Under the pieces are notes generated by a model. It worked only from the letters and a program-made list of their open reading frames with translations. It was not told the DNA's origin and searched no databases. Below, piece by piece: positions 36,370 through 45,333 of a DNA stretch of 64,000 nucleotides. Both the position numbers and the translations under genes were made by a program. Source of the DNA: Dokdonella_A sp039926025 (GTDB lineage: Bacteria; Pseudomonadota; Gammaproteobacteria; Xanthomonadales; Rhodanobacteraceae); assembly GCA_039926025.1 (NCBI GenBank), contig JBDSXV010000054.1, forward strand, positions 1 to 64,000, written 5' to 3'. How positions within the stretch are numbered: position 1 is the first letter of the stretch; the number at the start of each line of letters is the position of its first letter.

Positions 36370-36963
36370 ATGGACCCGACCGATCTGCCCGTGATCGCGT
36401 TCGACGATCTGCTTTCGTGGGAGCGCTGGCTGCGCAAGCATGGCGAAACGTCGAAAGGCTTGTGGCTGAAATTTTCCAAGACTGGAGCAGATCGTCCGAC
36501 ATTGAAGAAATCGGCGGCGATTGAAGGCGCGTTGTGTCATGGCTGGATCGACGGGCAACTGGCCCGATTCGACGAGCAGCATTTTCTGACTCGATTCACG
36601 CCGCGGCGTCGCGACAGCCCGTGGTCGAAGATCAACCGCGATGCGGCGCAGCGATTGATGGCTGACGGACGCGTGTCGGCTTCGGGATTGCGCGAAATCG
36701 AGAGCGCCAAGGCAAGCGGTCGCTGGGACAAGGCGTACGCATCCTCGCGAAATGCGGCGGTGCCGGCGGATCTTCAGTCGGCGCTCAACACGATGCCCGC
36801 GGCGAAGCGTTTTTTTGAGCAACTCGATCGCGCCAATCGCTACGCGATTCTGTATCGCGTCCATGACGCGAGAAAGCCCGAGACACGCGCACGGCGCATC
36901 GCGCAATTCGTGGAGATGCTGACTCGGGGCGAAACAATCCACGCGAGCAGAAAGGCTTGCTGA
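36370..36963 (+). CDS. YdeI/OmpD-associated family protein
   Basis: 197 residues from ATG 36370. The N-terminal YdeI domain shows SWERWLRKHGETSKGLWLKF, LKKSAAIEGALCHGWIDGQ and RFTPRRRDSPWSKIN; the C-terminal OmdA-like helix region holds AAKRFFEQLDRANRYAILYRV and ARRIAQFVEML. Members are small cytoplasmic proteins linked by genetics to bacteriocin protection or polymyxin tolerance in enterobacteria; the mechanism is unclear. Monocistronic, convergent with a membrane protein gene. Confidence 0.88.
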   Translation: MDPTDLPVIAFDDLLSWERWLRKHGETSKGLWLKFSKTGADRPTLKKSAAIEGALCHGWIDGQLARFDEQHFLTRFTPRRRDSPWSKINRDAAQRLMADGRVSASGLREIESAKASGRWDKAYASSRNAAVPADLQSALNTMPAAKRFFEQLDRANRYAILYRVHDARKPETRARRIAQFVEMLTRGETIHASRKAC

Positions 36964-36970
36964 CCGTCTC

Positions 36971-37534
36971 TCAACGCAAGTGCGCGAACAGCACCGCGAT
37001 ATATGCGCCGATGCCGATGGCCGCGATCGGTGCCATGGCCTTGTGATACGACTCCCGCGTCGTCCATGCAGCAAACAGGGAGAACGTGATGAATACGGCC
37101 TGGAAACCAAGATCCAGAGGCGGCGGCCATTCGCCGAAGAGCATGAGCACCTTGCTGATGCTGATCACGCATAGCAGAGCGGCGAGCACGAAGAACCAGC
37201 GGTGGTTGTCGTAGTAGTGCGTGCGCAAGTCGATCGGGCTTTCGATGCGGATATCGGGCAGCACGAGTCCGGCCAGCAAGTAGAGCGGAATCGTCTGCGC
37301 CAGCACAACGGCGAATGCAAGGAAGGTCCAGTCCTTGTAGTGGCGCAGTTCGTACATCGCCCACCACGCTTGCACGTCGATGACCAGCAGCAGGATTGCC
37401 CACAGCAGGCACGGCCAGTAGCCGCGCACTTGCGAGCGCGCCAGCATGAGCCCGCGGAAGCCCTTCAGGATCTGCGTGATCGAGAGACCGAGGATGATCG
37501 AAAGCAGGACAGAGAGATAGCTGAAGGCATCCAT
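36971..37534 (-). CDS. Integral membrane protein of unknown function
   Basis: 187 residues from ATG 37534. Five to six helices are visible, beginning FSYLSVLLSIILGLSITQIL and including CLLWAILLLVIDVQAWWAMY, FAVVLAQTIPLYLLAGLVLP, WFFVLAALLCVISISKVLML and an aromatic final helix. The first helix with GLS(I/V)TQIL is typical of a small membrane family common in bacteria without assigned role. It lies close to the ECF42 gene but is separately promoted. Confidence 0.7.
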   Translation of the reverse strand: MDAFSYLSVLLSIILGLSITQILKGFRGLMLARSQVRGYWPCLLWAILLLVIDVQAWWAMYELRHYKDWTFLAFAVVLAQTIPLYLLAGLVLPDIRIESPIDLRTHYYDNHRWFFVLAALLCVISISKVLMLFGEWPPPLDLGFQAVFITFSLFAAWTTRESYHKAMAPIAAIGIGAYIAVLFAHLR

Positions 37535-37601
37535 GAGTGTGCTGACGTGCGAGGCGGAAGAGAAACGCTTCGTCTATTGATTCCATTTTCGCGCGACGAG
37601 G

Positions 37602-38921
37602 TCAATCCAGGTCGTCGCTTTCGCGGTCGTCGACGGGACGGTCGGGACTTGCGGCGGGACGATCCGGCGAGGACATGAGCTTGCGATCGTGCAGGAAGCG
37701 GCGCACCGCGTCGTCGTGTTCGAGCCCGATGGCCATGACATATGCATGCTGCGCTTCGGTACGTGCGCCGGTTCTTGTCAGCAGTTCCGCGCGCGCGGCC
37801 CAGTACGGTTGATATTCGGCGAGTCGCTTGTCGGCGGCGATGTCGGGCATCGCCGCGAGCGCCGCATCGGCTCCGTGCACTTCGGCAATCGCGAGCGCGC
37901 GATTGATCGTGATCACGGGCGATCCGGTGAGTGCCGACAGGGCGTCGTAAAGCTGCAGCACAGCGGGCCAGTTGTCGCGTCCCGTGTTTCGGCGCTCGAC
38001 ATGCGCCGACTGCAGTGCGGCCTCCAGTTGGTAGCGGCCGAGCCTGCGCAGCGCGCTCGCGTATCGAAGCATGGTTTCCGCGTCGGCGATCATCGTGGCG
38101 TCCCACAGCGCGCAATCCTGGTCGGACAGCGTGACATAGTCGCCCGTAGCGTTGCGCCGCGCACGCCGCCGCGCGTGCGCATGCAGCATGCATGCGAGCA
38201 GGCCCAGCGCCTCGGCTTCGTTGGGCAGCAGTTCCGCCACGAGTCTCGCCAGGAAGATGGCTTCCTCGGTGAGATCACGCCTTGCGACGTCGGCGCCGCC
38301 GGGATCGGCCCAACCATCGGCGAACGCCGCGTAGATCGCATCGAGCACGCTGTCGAGCCGCGCGGCCAGTTCGTCGCGCTCGGGAATGCGGAACGGAATG
38401 CCGGCCTGGCGGATCTTCTCTTTCGCGCGCACGAGGCGCTTGCCCATCGCCGCTGGCGACATCAGAAACGCGGATGCTATGCGTCTCGCATCCAGACCCA
38501 ACACCGCCTGCAGCATCAACGGCGCGCGGATGCCGATTTCGATCGCAGGATGTGCGCAGGCGAAGAGCAGGGCGAGGCGATGATCCGGAACAGCCGTTTC
38601 GTCCGGCGTGCCAGTGAAATCGTCGGGCAGCCGCTGCAGTTCCGCCATCACCGCATCGCCGATGCGCTGGTGTCGCGTGCGGTCGATCATCTTCCTGCGC
38701 GCGACCGTCAACAGCCACGCTTCCGGATTCGACGGACTGCCGCTGCACGGCCATTCCGTCAGCGCGGTCGCGAACGCGTCCGCCAGCGCGTCCTCTGCCG
38801 CCGCGACATCGCGCGTGCGGGCGGCGAGATACGCGACGAGCTTGCCGTAGCTGCGGCGCGCAACCGTTTCGGCAACGGTACGCGCCGTGGTCTCGCTGTC
38901 GCTTGCTGTCGCCGCATTCAT
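37602..38921 (-). CDS. ECF sigma factor with C-terminal TPR-like domain (ECF42 type)
   Basis: 439 residues from ATG 38921; the open frame continues far upstream through the neighbouring gene and is not coding there. Region 2: VARRSYGKLVAYLAARTRDV, AAEDALADAFATAL, NPEAWLLTVARRKMID. Region 4: LMLQAVLGLDARRIASAFLM then SPAAMGKRLVRAKEKIRQAG. The remaining 240 residues are helical repeats with LLPNEAEALGLLACMLHA and INRALAIAEVHG. ECF42 sigma factors have this extension and are usually encoded with DGPF proteins, as here (38978-39328, 56 bases upstream). It may control that gene; the signal is unknown. Confidence 0.85.
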   Translation of the reverse strand: MNAATASDSETTARTVAETVARRSYGKLVAYLAARTRDVAAAEDALADAFATALTEWPCSGSPSNPEAWLLTVARRKMIDRTRHQRIGDAVMAELQRLPDDFTGTPDETAVPDHRLALLFACAHPAIEIGIRAPLMLQAVLGLDARRIASAFLMSPAAMGKRLVRAKEKIRQAGIPFRIPERDELAARLDSVLDAIYAAFADGWADPGGADVARRDLTEEAIFLARLVAELLPNEAEALGLLACMLHAHARRRARRNATGDYVTLSDQDCALWDATMIADAETMLRYASALRRLGRYQLEAALQSAHVERRNTGRDNWPAVLQLYDALSALTGSPVITINRALAIAEVHGADAALAAMPDIAADKRLAEYQPYWAARAELLTRTGARTEAQHAYVMAIGLEHDDAVRRFLHDRKLMSSPDRPAASPDRPVDDRESDDLD

Positions 38922-38977
38922 GCGATCGGTTTTGGTCTCGCAGGATCCAAGCCCGCCATGAGGGGCGTCGGGATTCT

Positions 38978-39328
38978 TCAGTACATGACCCATACGGGAC
39001 GTACTTCGATGATGCCATGGCTCGCGCCGGGACAGCGCGCCGCCCACGCGAGCGCCGCATCGAGGTCGGGGACGTCGATCAGATAGTAGCCACCGAGTTG
39101 CTCCTTCGAATCCGCGTAGGGTCCATCGAGCACCTGCGTCTTGCCATCCGTGATACGTACGGTCGTCGCCGTCGCTACACCCTGCAGGCGATTCGATCCG
39201 CTGAGTACGCCTGCTTGCTTGAGCGCCTCCGTGTAGGCGCCATAGGCAGCGACGCCCTGTTCCTGCTCGGGCTTCGTCAGCTGGTCCCAGCCGCCCTCGT
39301 TCGCGTAGAGCATCAACAGATAGTGCAT
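38978..39328 (-). CDS. DGPF/YCII-domain protein, partner of ECF42 sigma
   Basis: 116 residues from ATG 39328 behind GGAGA. Typical DGPF sequence: HYLLMLYANEGGWDQLTKPE, GVLSGSNRLQGVATATTVRI, VLDGPYADSKEQLGGYYLID (DGPY variant) and WAARCPGASHGIIEVRPVW. The gene precedes the ECF42 sigma gene on the same strand, the arrangement known for this sigma group. It may be a target and an effector of the sigma factor. Confidence 0.88.
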   Translation of the reverse strand: MHYLLMLYANEGGWDQLTKPEQEQGVAAYGAYTEALKQAGVLSGSNRLQGVATATTVRITDGKTQVLDGPYADSKEQLGGYYLIDVPDLDAALAWAARCPGASHGIIEVRPVWVMY

Positions 39329-39559
39329 GGGAAATCTCCTTTGTGGGTGAGGCGGAACAGTCGCCGCCAACAGGATGACGACTGGGCGGGTGCCATTTGG
39401 ACAGCCAGGTCGAACGCATGCAGAAGTCCATCAGGCGCGCCTGCTCGCAGGAGGCGGGGCTTGCAGGGGCGGAATTGTCCATCGGAGCCATGGATTCCGC
39501 ACGCTGTTGCGTTGCCATCGGAGTAAGCTCGGCGGCGCCATCCATCTGAGGGGAAGATC

Positions 39560-40075
39560 ATGCGGCATCATGCGTTGCTGTTCGCCGTGCTGTTCTGTGG
39601 CACGAGCTCGTTGTCGGCTCTTGCGGGTGAGGGCAGTGTGCAGGGCAAGATGGTCGTCAATGGCAAGACGATAGCGTTGACGCATGTATACGCGCTGGCG
39701 CACGCCAATTCGTTCCACAAGGAGAAAGAAGACATTCGCGTGATCCTCAGCGATGCACCGATCAGCGACGACGCACTTCGCCACGATCGCGACCAGCTCG
39801 ACAAGCTCGCCGCTACCGGCAAGTTCCACGCGATTGCGGTCACGATCGGCGATGACATGTTCGGACACGGAAAGAGCGCCGACGGCAACGATATCTATAC
39901 GGTCGAGATCAACAAGGGCTGGATGAATACCGGCGGCCTCGACCAGTTCGAGATGAAATCGCTGGATGCGAAGGCGATTGCCGGTCGATTGCACATGAAG
40001 TCGGCACATGAATTCAGCGACGACCATGCGACCTTCGACTACGACGCAACATTCAGCGCGCCCATACTCCACTGA
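39560..40075 (+). CDS. Secreted protein of unknown function
   Basis: 171 residues from ATG 39560 (GAGGGGAAG upstream). Signal peptide MRHHALLFAVLFCGTSSLSA. The mature domain begins GKMVVNGKTIALTHVYALAH, with EDIRVILSDAPISDDALRHD and a C-terminal part FEMKSLDAKAIAGRLHMKSA. It is soluble, beta-rich, and without cysteines, consistent with a periplasmic domain. A hairpin lies 40 bases downstream. I cannot name a characterised family. Confidence 0.7.
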   Translation: MRHHALLFAVLFCGTSSLSALAGEGSVQGKMVVNGKTIALTHVYALAHANSFHKEKEDIRVILSDAPISDDALRHDRDQLDKLAATGKFHAIAVTIGDDMFGHGKSADGNDIYTVEINKGWMNTGGLDQFEMKSLDAKAIAGRLHMKSAHEFSDDHATFDYDATFSAPILH

Positions 40076-40113
40076 GGCAAGCGCCGCGATGCGCCGCCGC
40101 GTCGCCGAGTGAC

Positions 40114-40146
40114 CAAAGCCGGACGCCAGGCGGGCATCCGGCTTCG
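40114..40146 (+). terminator. Terminator-like hairpin
   Basis: Arms AAAGCCGGACGCC and GGGCATCCGGCTT with one mismatch, short loop AGGC. No long T-run follows, so termination is likely but not certain. It sits 39 bases after the secreted-protein stop codon. Confidence 0.5.
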
Positions 40147-40563
40147 TCGTTCCAGCCCACGCAGAGTTGGCGGTTCCCGTCGACAAAGGCGCCGCTGCTG
40201 ACCGCCAGCGGCGGCCCAGCCTTGTTCGTCAGGTGGATTTCGAAACGACCTCTGATGACCTTGTCATGCGCGGCCGTGATGTCGAGCACCGTGGCTGGAT
40301 TGTCCTTGTCGAGGGAGCGCTCCTCGGCGTCCTAGCGCGCTTCCCTCGCAGCCTTGCAGAAGGTGGCAGGGCAGGCCGCGTACGCAAAGTCCTGGTTGCC
40401 CAGCTTCGTCGCCTTGGCACATGATCGACAGGCATATCGGGGAAAAGTCGGTTTTTTCGTGGCGGCGTGGCCTCCATCGACGCGGGGTGACGTGGTTGAT
40501 ACAACGGCGCGATTCGAATGCGCGACGGCTTCGGCGTGACAAGATGTGATAGCGGGAGAACGG
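40147..40563. other. Intergenic, about 417 bases
   Basis: No convincing gene. Minus-strand frames such as 40053-40289 run through the hairpin and have no ribosome site. The last part should hold the promoter of the membrane-protein gene at 40564. Confidence 0.4.
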
Positions 40564-41241
40564 ATGAAAGCCATCGAAACCCTGCGTCTGGTGTCGCCGC
40601 GTGCAGCTGCGCAGTTGGCGCTGTCCTACATCGTGCTGCTCGTAGGCTGCCTTTTGGGTCGCTTCCCGTATGTCGTGTTGCAGGCCCTGCTCGCGGCCGA
40701 ACTGGTTCTGCTGACGCTCGCGACGATTCCGTTCTACCCGGAGCGCGGCATTCTCACGCATCTTTTCGACCTGCTGAAGTTGACAGGCTGCCTTGCCTTT
40801 GTACTTTTCTTTCTGGTGATTTCCTATGGCGTCGCCAGTGAAGGCGACAACGGAAACGCGCTCGCTGCCGGCGTGCGGGGCCTGCGCGATACACCGCCCT
40901 CGGCGATGGGCTGGGCGCTTGCGTATTTCGCCGTCCAGCTTGCCGTTTCATTGTGGCAGGCGTGGCATTCCCAGAACCCGCGCGCAGCATGGGCAAGGAG
41001 CAATCTGGGCCAGGGTGGTGCGACGTTCGTGTCGATGTTTCTCATGGTCTTCGTCGGTTTCTTCTTCGCGCGGCCTATTGTCATGGGGTTTTCCATGCTG
41101 GGTATCGCGGTCGACGCCAACATCGTGCTGGCGACCCTGATGGTGATCGTGCGGTATTTCATGGCGCTGGTGCTGTCGACGATGTCAGCATCCGAAGTCG
41201 ACCAAATCGCCGCGAATCCGTATGTCGACCGCGCCCATTAG
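40564..41241 (+). CDS. Integral membrane protein of unknown function
   Basis: 225 residues from ATG 40564 with GGGAGAACGG directly upstream. Six helices are visible (AQLALSYIVLLVGCLLGRF, LLAAELVLLTLATIPF, LTGCLAFVLFFLVISYGVA, MGWALAYFAVQLAVSLW, MFLMVFVGFFFARPIVMGF, NIVLATLMVIVRYFMALVL). A soluble loop with SQNPRAAWARSNLGQGGAT separates the two halves. No family recognised. It is followed after 75 bases by the DksA-like gene. Confidence 0.7.
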   Translation: MKAIETLRLVSPRAAAQLALSYIVLLVGCLLGRFPYVVLQALLAAELVLLTLATIPFYPERGILTHLFDLLKLTGCLAFVLFFLVISYGVASEGDNGNALAAGVRGLRDTPPSAMGWALAYFAVQLAVSLWQAWHSQNPRAAWARSNLGQGGATFVSMFLMVFVGFFFARPIVMGFSMLGIAVDANIVLATLMVIVRYFMALVLSTMSASEVDQIAANPYVDRAH

Positions 41242-41316
41242 CTGAACGTCCGGCGAGCATTCACGTCGATCGGCGTATCCTTTCGCGCTTCCGCAGATCA
41301 GGTAATGGAGACAGCC

Positions 41317-41583
41317 ATGGCCACCGGTTGGGCCGGCGACGGTGCGGTGCAGGACCAGATCGATGCGACCGTGAAGGACGCGATCAAACGCGCACGCAGC
41401 CAGATGCCGAAGGGCCCAAGCCTGATGCATTGCGCGGAGTGTGAAGCGAAGATTCCCCCGGCCCGACGCAAGGCAGTGCCGGGCGTACGCCTGTGCGTCT
41501 CGTGTCAGGAAGCGCACGATCTCAGCCAGGCTGGCGCCAGCGGCTACAACCGACGTGGCAGCAAGGACAGCCAGTTGCGCTAG
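41317..41583 (+). CDS. DksA/TraR-type zinc finger protein (YbiI-like)
   Basis: 88 residues; the homologous start MATGWAGD at ATG 41317 with GGAGA upstream is preferred to ATG 41305. The protein reads like E. coli YbiI: IDATVKDAIKRAR, then the C4 zinc finger HCAECEAKIPPARRKAVPGV followed by RLCVSCQ, and the C-terminal GYNRRGSKDSQLR. It lacks the long coiled coil of DksA, so a role at the RNA polymerase channel is uncertain. Cytoplasmic. Confidence 0.92.
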   Translation: MATGWAGDGAVQDQIDATVKDAIKRARSQMPKGPSLMHCAECEAKIPPARRKAVPGVRLCVSCQEAHDLSQAGASGYNRRGSKDSQLR

Positions 41584-41687
41584 GCCGGCGTCGGGCTCGG
41601 CGCTACCGCGAAGGTTCTTTCTTACACAATGTATGGTTGATGTCGTGCCTGGCGCGACAGACCCGTCGTCACCGCACGGAGAACTCC

Positions 41688-42599
41688 ATGCCCAATGCCC
41701 CTCTTTCCAAAGCCAGTGACTTCGATCCCGAAGTGCTGCGCCTGTTCGACCAATACGTCCACGGCCAAATAGACCGCCGCGGTTTTCTCGCTGGTGCCGC
41801 GCGCTTTGCGGCAGGAGCGGCGGGAGCAGCAGGTCTGCTGGAGGCGCTGAATCCGAAGTTCGCGGCTGCGCAGCAGGTGCGGGCTGACGACAAGCGCCTA
41901 TTGCTGAAGCATGTCCAGTTTTCGTCGCCCAAGGGCTACGGCAAGGCCTCGGGCTATCTTGCGCGTCCGGCGAAGGCGAAGGGTCCGTTGCCGCTCGTGC
42001 TGGTTGCGCACGAAAACCGCGGACTCAATCCGCACATTGAAGACATCGCGCGCCGGCTTGCGCTCGACGACTTCATCGCGTTCGCGCCCGATGCGCTGTT
42101 TCCCCTCGGCGGCTATCCCGGCGATGAAGACGCGGCGCGCACGTTGTTCGGCAAGCTCGATCAGGCGAAGACGCACGAGGATTTCCTCGCGGCTGCCGAT
42201 ACGCTAGCCCATGTGGAGGGCGGCAACGGGCGCATGGGCGCGGTCGGATTCTGCTACGGCGGCGGCATCGTCAATTTCCTCGCGACGCAACGGCCGAGCT
42301 TGTCTGCGGCGGCACCGTTCTACGGCGTGGCTCCGCCCAGCGAGGACGTGGCGAAGATAAAGGCCGAGTTGCTGGTCGTACTGGCTGGCGACGACGAGCG
42401 CGTCAACGCAACATGGACCGGCTACGAAGCCGCGCTGAAAGCGGCGAGTGTGCGTTACACCTTGTATCGGCCGGCGGGCACGCAACACGGCTTCAACAAC
42501 GACACCACGCCGCGTTACGACAAGGAGGCCGCTGCCGAGGCATGGCGCCGCACGATCGCGTTGTTCAATCGCACGCTGCGCGAGAAAACGCAGGACTGA
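41688..42599 (+). CDS. Dienelactone-hydrolase-family protein with Tat-like signal
   Basis: 303 residues from ATG 41688 (CGGAGAAC upstream). The leader has a twin-arginine pattern DRRGFLAGAARFAAGAAGAA (R30, R31) suggesting export as a folded protein. The DLH domain carries VLVAHENRGLNPHIEDIARR, the Cys nucleophile in GFCYGGGIVNF, Asp in VLAGDDERVNATW and His in GTQHGFNND, the Cys-Asp-His triad of carboxymethylenebutenolidases. The substrate is not evident and no aromatic-degradation genes are nearby. A composite REP element lies directly downstream. Confidence 0.88.
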   Translation: MPNAPLSKASDFDPEVLRLFDQYVHGQIDRRGFLAGAARFAAGAAGAAGLLEALNPKFAAAQQVRADDKRLLLKHVQFSSPKGYGKASGYLARPAKAKGPLPLVLVAHENRGLNPHIEDIARRLALDDFIAFAPDALFPLGGYPGDEDAARTLFGKLDQAKTHEDFLAAADTLAHVEGGNGRMGAVGFCYGGGIVNFLATQRPSLSAAAPFYGVAPPSEDVAKIKAELLVVLAGDDERVNATWTGYEAALKAASVRYTLYRPAGTQHGFNNDTTPRYDKEAAAEAWRRTIALFNRTLREKTQD

Positions 42600-42619
42600 C
42601 GCCGCGACGCCTGCGGATT

Positions 42620-42870
42620 TCTGTGGGAGCGACTTTTGCCGCGATGCTCGCCCGCGCTGCACAGAGAGAGCAAAAGCATCGCGGCTGAAGCCGCTCCCAC
42701 AGACCGTTGCTCCACAGACCGTTGCTCCCACAGACAGTTGCCCTGCCAATGCTTCAGCCCTCCAACTCAAGGGGAGGGTTGGGTGGGGACGGTGTTGCTC
42801 GATGTCATTCCACGCCGCAGCTTCGCTGCTGTAGCTGCTCCCACATACAGTTGCTCCCGCGATATCGTTG
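42620..42870. repeat. Composite REP/hairpin element, copy B
   Basis: Contains TGTGGGAGCGAC..GCCGCGATGC, then CATCGCGGCTGAAGCCGCTCCCACAG (about 42677-42702), tandem CAGACCGTTGCTCC units, the second module CCTCCAACTCAAGGGGAGGG, TTGGGTGGGGACGGTGT (to about 42795), and a further decayed REP (CTGCTGTAGCTGCTCCCAC). Same order of parts as copies A and C. It fills most of the 319-base gap between the hydrolase gene and the next. Confidence 0.8.
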
Positions 42871-42918
42871 ATCACCCGATTGCTCGACAGCGCCGTCTGC
42901 TCCGCGCACCATTGTGCG

Positions 42919-43740
42919 ATGACCGACCCGCGCGACTATCAGCCCTTCCTGCGAGCGAGTGCCGGCGAGAAGACATCCCTGCGCAGCATGGTTCACCTGC
43001 TGCCTGCGCCGCCCCCTGCGGCAACGCTGTGGAGCCGGGGTGGATTCCTTGTCGCCAACGCGCTGTTGCCACTCGCGCTGTGGCTATTCGGTCGCCTCGA
43101 TCCACTCGGAGTGATCCTGCTCTATCTTGCAGAGGGAACGGCTTACAGCGTGGCCGTCTTTGCGCGCGTCCTCTTTACGGCCTCGGCCGCGAGTGATTCG
43201 GATGAACGCCCGCGCGCGTGGACGGCTTTGGGCTACGCCGTCTGGCACAGCGTCGTGTGGGGCGGCCTCGCGATCGGAGCCCTCGCCTGCGTGGCACCCA
43301 AGCCGGGCTCGTTCCCGGTCACGCAATGGTTGCTTGGCATGGCGACGCGTTTTGACGAACGTTCGATGGCGTTGCCGGCGCTCGCAACCGCCCTCTTCAT
43401 CGGGCTCGATGCCCTTCGTCGAAGCGACTTCATCGACGCCTATCTCCCACTCGGCCCGCGCGAGACGGCGCGTTACGGCTTTGTCTATCCGTTCGCGCTG
43501 ATCTTCCTCCTGGGCAGCGCCTTGTTGATCCGATTCACCCTGATGGGCGGCGACCTCGATGCGCTGGATCGCGGCGTGCCTTTGATCGCACCGACATTCT
43601 TCGCATTCTGGTTGATCGGCTGGCGTGTGCTGATGCAACTGCTCAACCTCACGCTGCCGCGATGGGGCCGTGGGCTGGCCCGTTTCGAAGGCCGCTTCGA
43701 GCAGGCTATGCAGCAGCCGGCACAAGGACGAGACGCCTGA
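42919..43740 (+). CDS. Integral membrane protein (DUF6498-like)
   Basis: 273 residues from ATG 42919; a longer frame starting 42868 runs into the repeat. Six helices are visible, including FLVANALLPLALWLFG, LGVILLYLAEGTAYSVAVFARVLF, VWHSVVWGGLAIGALACV, ALPALATALFIGLDAL, YPFALIFLLGSALLIRFTL and LIAPTFFAFWLIGWRVLMQL. The LLYLAE turn resembles DUF6498 membrane proteins, which are of unknown function. Assignment is tentative. Confidence 0.65.
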   Translation: MTDPRDYQPFLRASAGEKTSLRSMVHLLPAPPPAATLWSRGGFLVANALLPLALWLFGRLDPLGVILLYLAEGTAYSVAVFARVLFTASAASDSDERPRAWTALGYAVWHSVVWGGLAIGALACVAPKPGSFPVTQWLLGMATRFDERSMALPALATALFIGLDALRRSDFIDAYLPLGPRETARYGFVYPFALIFLLGSALLIRFTLMGGDLDALDRGVPLIAPTFFAFWLIGWRVLMQLLNLTLPRWGRGLARFEGRFEQAMQQPAQGRDA

Positions 43741-43962
43741 CGCTCGTGTTCGAAGCGGACACTTGGGCTTGATTGGCAGGAGCAGCGCCTCGCAGGATGC
43801 CTGCGTGCTCGCGGTGGACCTGGGTGTCGCTCCGTCAACTGAAGACGCGCCGCCCTAATGGAGCAAGGACGTTCAGGGCAATCGGAAGCGGCACAGGCGC
43901 CCAGCGCCTTGCGACCATGGTACGGCGCCTGCGCGAACCCGTGAGGCGCAGCACGTCGTAGA

Positions 43963-45144
43963 ATGGGCGCGTCGCACGAGTCCGTGAAGATGACGCAGCG
44001 CGCAACAAACGACCCCGGCCCTCAGGAGCCGGACCCTCCCTGGGTCGAGCGCGATGCGACCGGCCGGCGCGCCATGCTCACCGAAATCCTCGCGCAGGTG
44101 TCGATCGAGGCCTTGCAGGGCGAGACCCTGGAAGCCGTGCTGCAGCACATCGTCGATGGCATCGCGCGGCGCCTGCCGGTGACGATCGCCAGCATCATCC
44201 TGCTCAACGAGGAAGGAACGTGCTTCGTGGAGGAGGTCTGGGCGGGCATGCTCGCGCTCGACCTGCCAAGCGGGATGCCCTGGCCAGTCTCGATTGGCGC
44301 CTCCGGTCGCTGCGCCCGAACGGGCGAAGCACAACTCATCACCCATGTCGACGCCGATCCGGACTACGTGCCCGGCAACACCAACGTGGCTTCCGAATAC
44401 CTCGTGCCCATTTGCCACCGCGCGCGGCTGCATGGCGTGCTCAACCTCGAGAGTACGCGCGCAGATTTTTTCTCACCCGAAGTCTGCGCGGTTTTCGATG
44501 CGATCGCGATCCAGGTCGCGGGTGCCATTCACTACGCGCGCGTGGTGCGCGAACTGGAGCTGGCCAATCGCAAGCTGCAACAGCTGTCGATGAGCGATGG
44601 CCTTACCGGCATTGCCAATCGGCGCTGCTTCGATGAACGCCTCGCCGAAGAATGGGTGCGACACGCCCAGGACCGGCGGTCACTCGCCTTGCTGCTGGTG
44701 GACGTCGACTGCTTCAAGCCGCTCAATGACGCGCGTGGGCATCTGCACGGCGATGAATGCCTGCGCGTGTTGGCAACTATATGCATCAGCATATTGCGCG
44801 ACCCGGATGAACTGCTGGCGCGCTACGGCGGAGAAGAATTCGCCTTGTTGCTGCCACGCTGCGGCCTGGACGAGGGGCGCCGCATGGCGGAGCGCCTGCG
44901 TCGGCGGGTTGAGGCGCTCGCGCTTGCACATTTGACCTCACCGGTTGCCCCGCACGTAACGGTGAGCGTGGGCGTGAGTGCGATCTGTCCGGACGCCGCG
45001 CAATCGCCGGATATTCTCATCGGGATGTCCGATCGTGCCCTTTATATCGCCAAGGCGAAAGGCCGCAATCGCGTGGTCGCTCGCGCGGTGCCCGCTAAAG
45101 CGTTCGCCGATGAAAAGGACATGCGCGGTATGACGACACCGTGA
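43963..45144 (+). CDS. Diguanylate cyclase with GAF domain
   Basis: 393 residues (ATG 43963; ATG 43990 possible). GAF domain about 45-205 (ILAQVSIEALQGETLEAVLQ, IASIILLNEEG, SIGASGRCARTGEAQLITHV, CHRARLHGVLNLES), a short helix, then GGDEF about 215-380: MSDGLTGIANRRCFDERL, VDVDCFKPLND and the signature RYGGEEFALLLP (G289-F293), intact for synthesis of c-di-GMP. No RxxD I-site is seen four residues before the signature (LRDPDELLARYGG has RDPD further upstream), so product inhibition is uncertain. The sensed ligand is unknown. Its stop overlaps a small basic protein gene (GTGA). Confidence 0.9.
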   Translation: MGASHESVKMTQRATNDPGPQEPDPPWVERDATGRRAMLTEILAQVSIEALQGETLEAVLQHIVDGIARRLPVTIASIILLNEEGTCFVEEVWAGMLALDLPSGMPWPVSIGASGRCARTGEAQLITHVDADPDYVPGNTNVASEYLVPICHRARLHGVLNLESTRADFFSPEVCAVFDAIAIQVAGAIHYARVVRELELANRKLQQLSMSDGLTGIANRRCFDERLAEEWVRHAQDRRSLALLLVDVDCFKPLNDARGHLHGDECLRVLATICISILRDPDELLARYGGEEFALLLPRCGLDEGRRMAERLRRRVEALALAHLTSPVAPHVTVSVGVSAICPDAAQSPDILIGMSDRALYIAKAKGRNRVVARAVPAKAFADEKDMRGMTTP

Positions 45145-45314
45145 ATAAACCGCCAACTCCGCCGTGGAAACGTCCCGCTCCGAAAGGATCCGGGAAACCG
45201 TCTTCACTGACGCCCGCGCAAAAGGCGGCTGCGCGCCAGCGTGCGGATGCCGCCGGCCGGCGCTATCCGAACCTGATAGACAACATGTGGGCTGCGAAGC
45301 TGCCGAAAGGCTGA
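45141..45314 (+). CDS. Small basic conserved protein (57 aa)
   Basis: GTG 45141 overlaps the TGA of the cyclase gene (GTGA). The product is MNKPPTPPWKRPAPKGSGKP, then SSLTPAQKAAARQRADAAGR and RYPNLIDNMWAAKLPKG. The Pro/Lys-rich start with PWKRP and the end YPNLIDNMWAA match a small family seen in many proteobacteria without a known function. High positive charge suggests nucleic-acid binding. Translational coupling to a c-di-GMP enzyme makes it worth noting. Confidence 0.65.
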   Translation: MNKPPTPPWKRPAPKGSGKPSSLTPAQKAAARQRADAAGRRYPNLIDNMWAAKLPKG

Positions 45315-45333
45315 CCATGGCAAGCGAAACGGT

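Noticed and set aside
37602..39545. 647-residue start for the ECF42 sigma factor
   Set aside because: The extra 208 residues run through the DGPF gene in another frame; homology begins at MNAATAS (38921).
40053..40289. 78-residue minus-strand frame near 40.1-40.3 kb
   Set aside because: It runs through a terminator-like hairpin and into the secreted gene; no ribosome site.
42620..42870. CRISPR-like array from repeated GTTGCTCC units
   Set aside because: The repeats are 14-15 bases, adjacent without spacers of constant size, and are parts of REP elements; no cas genes.
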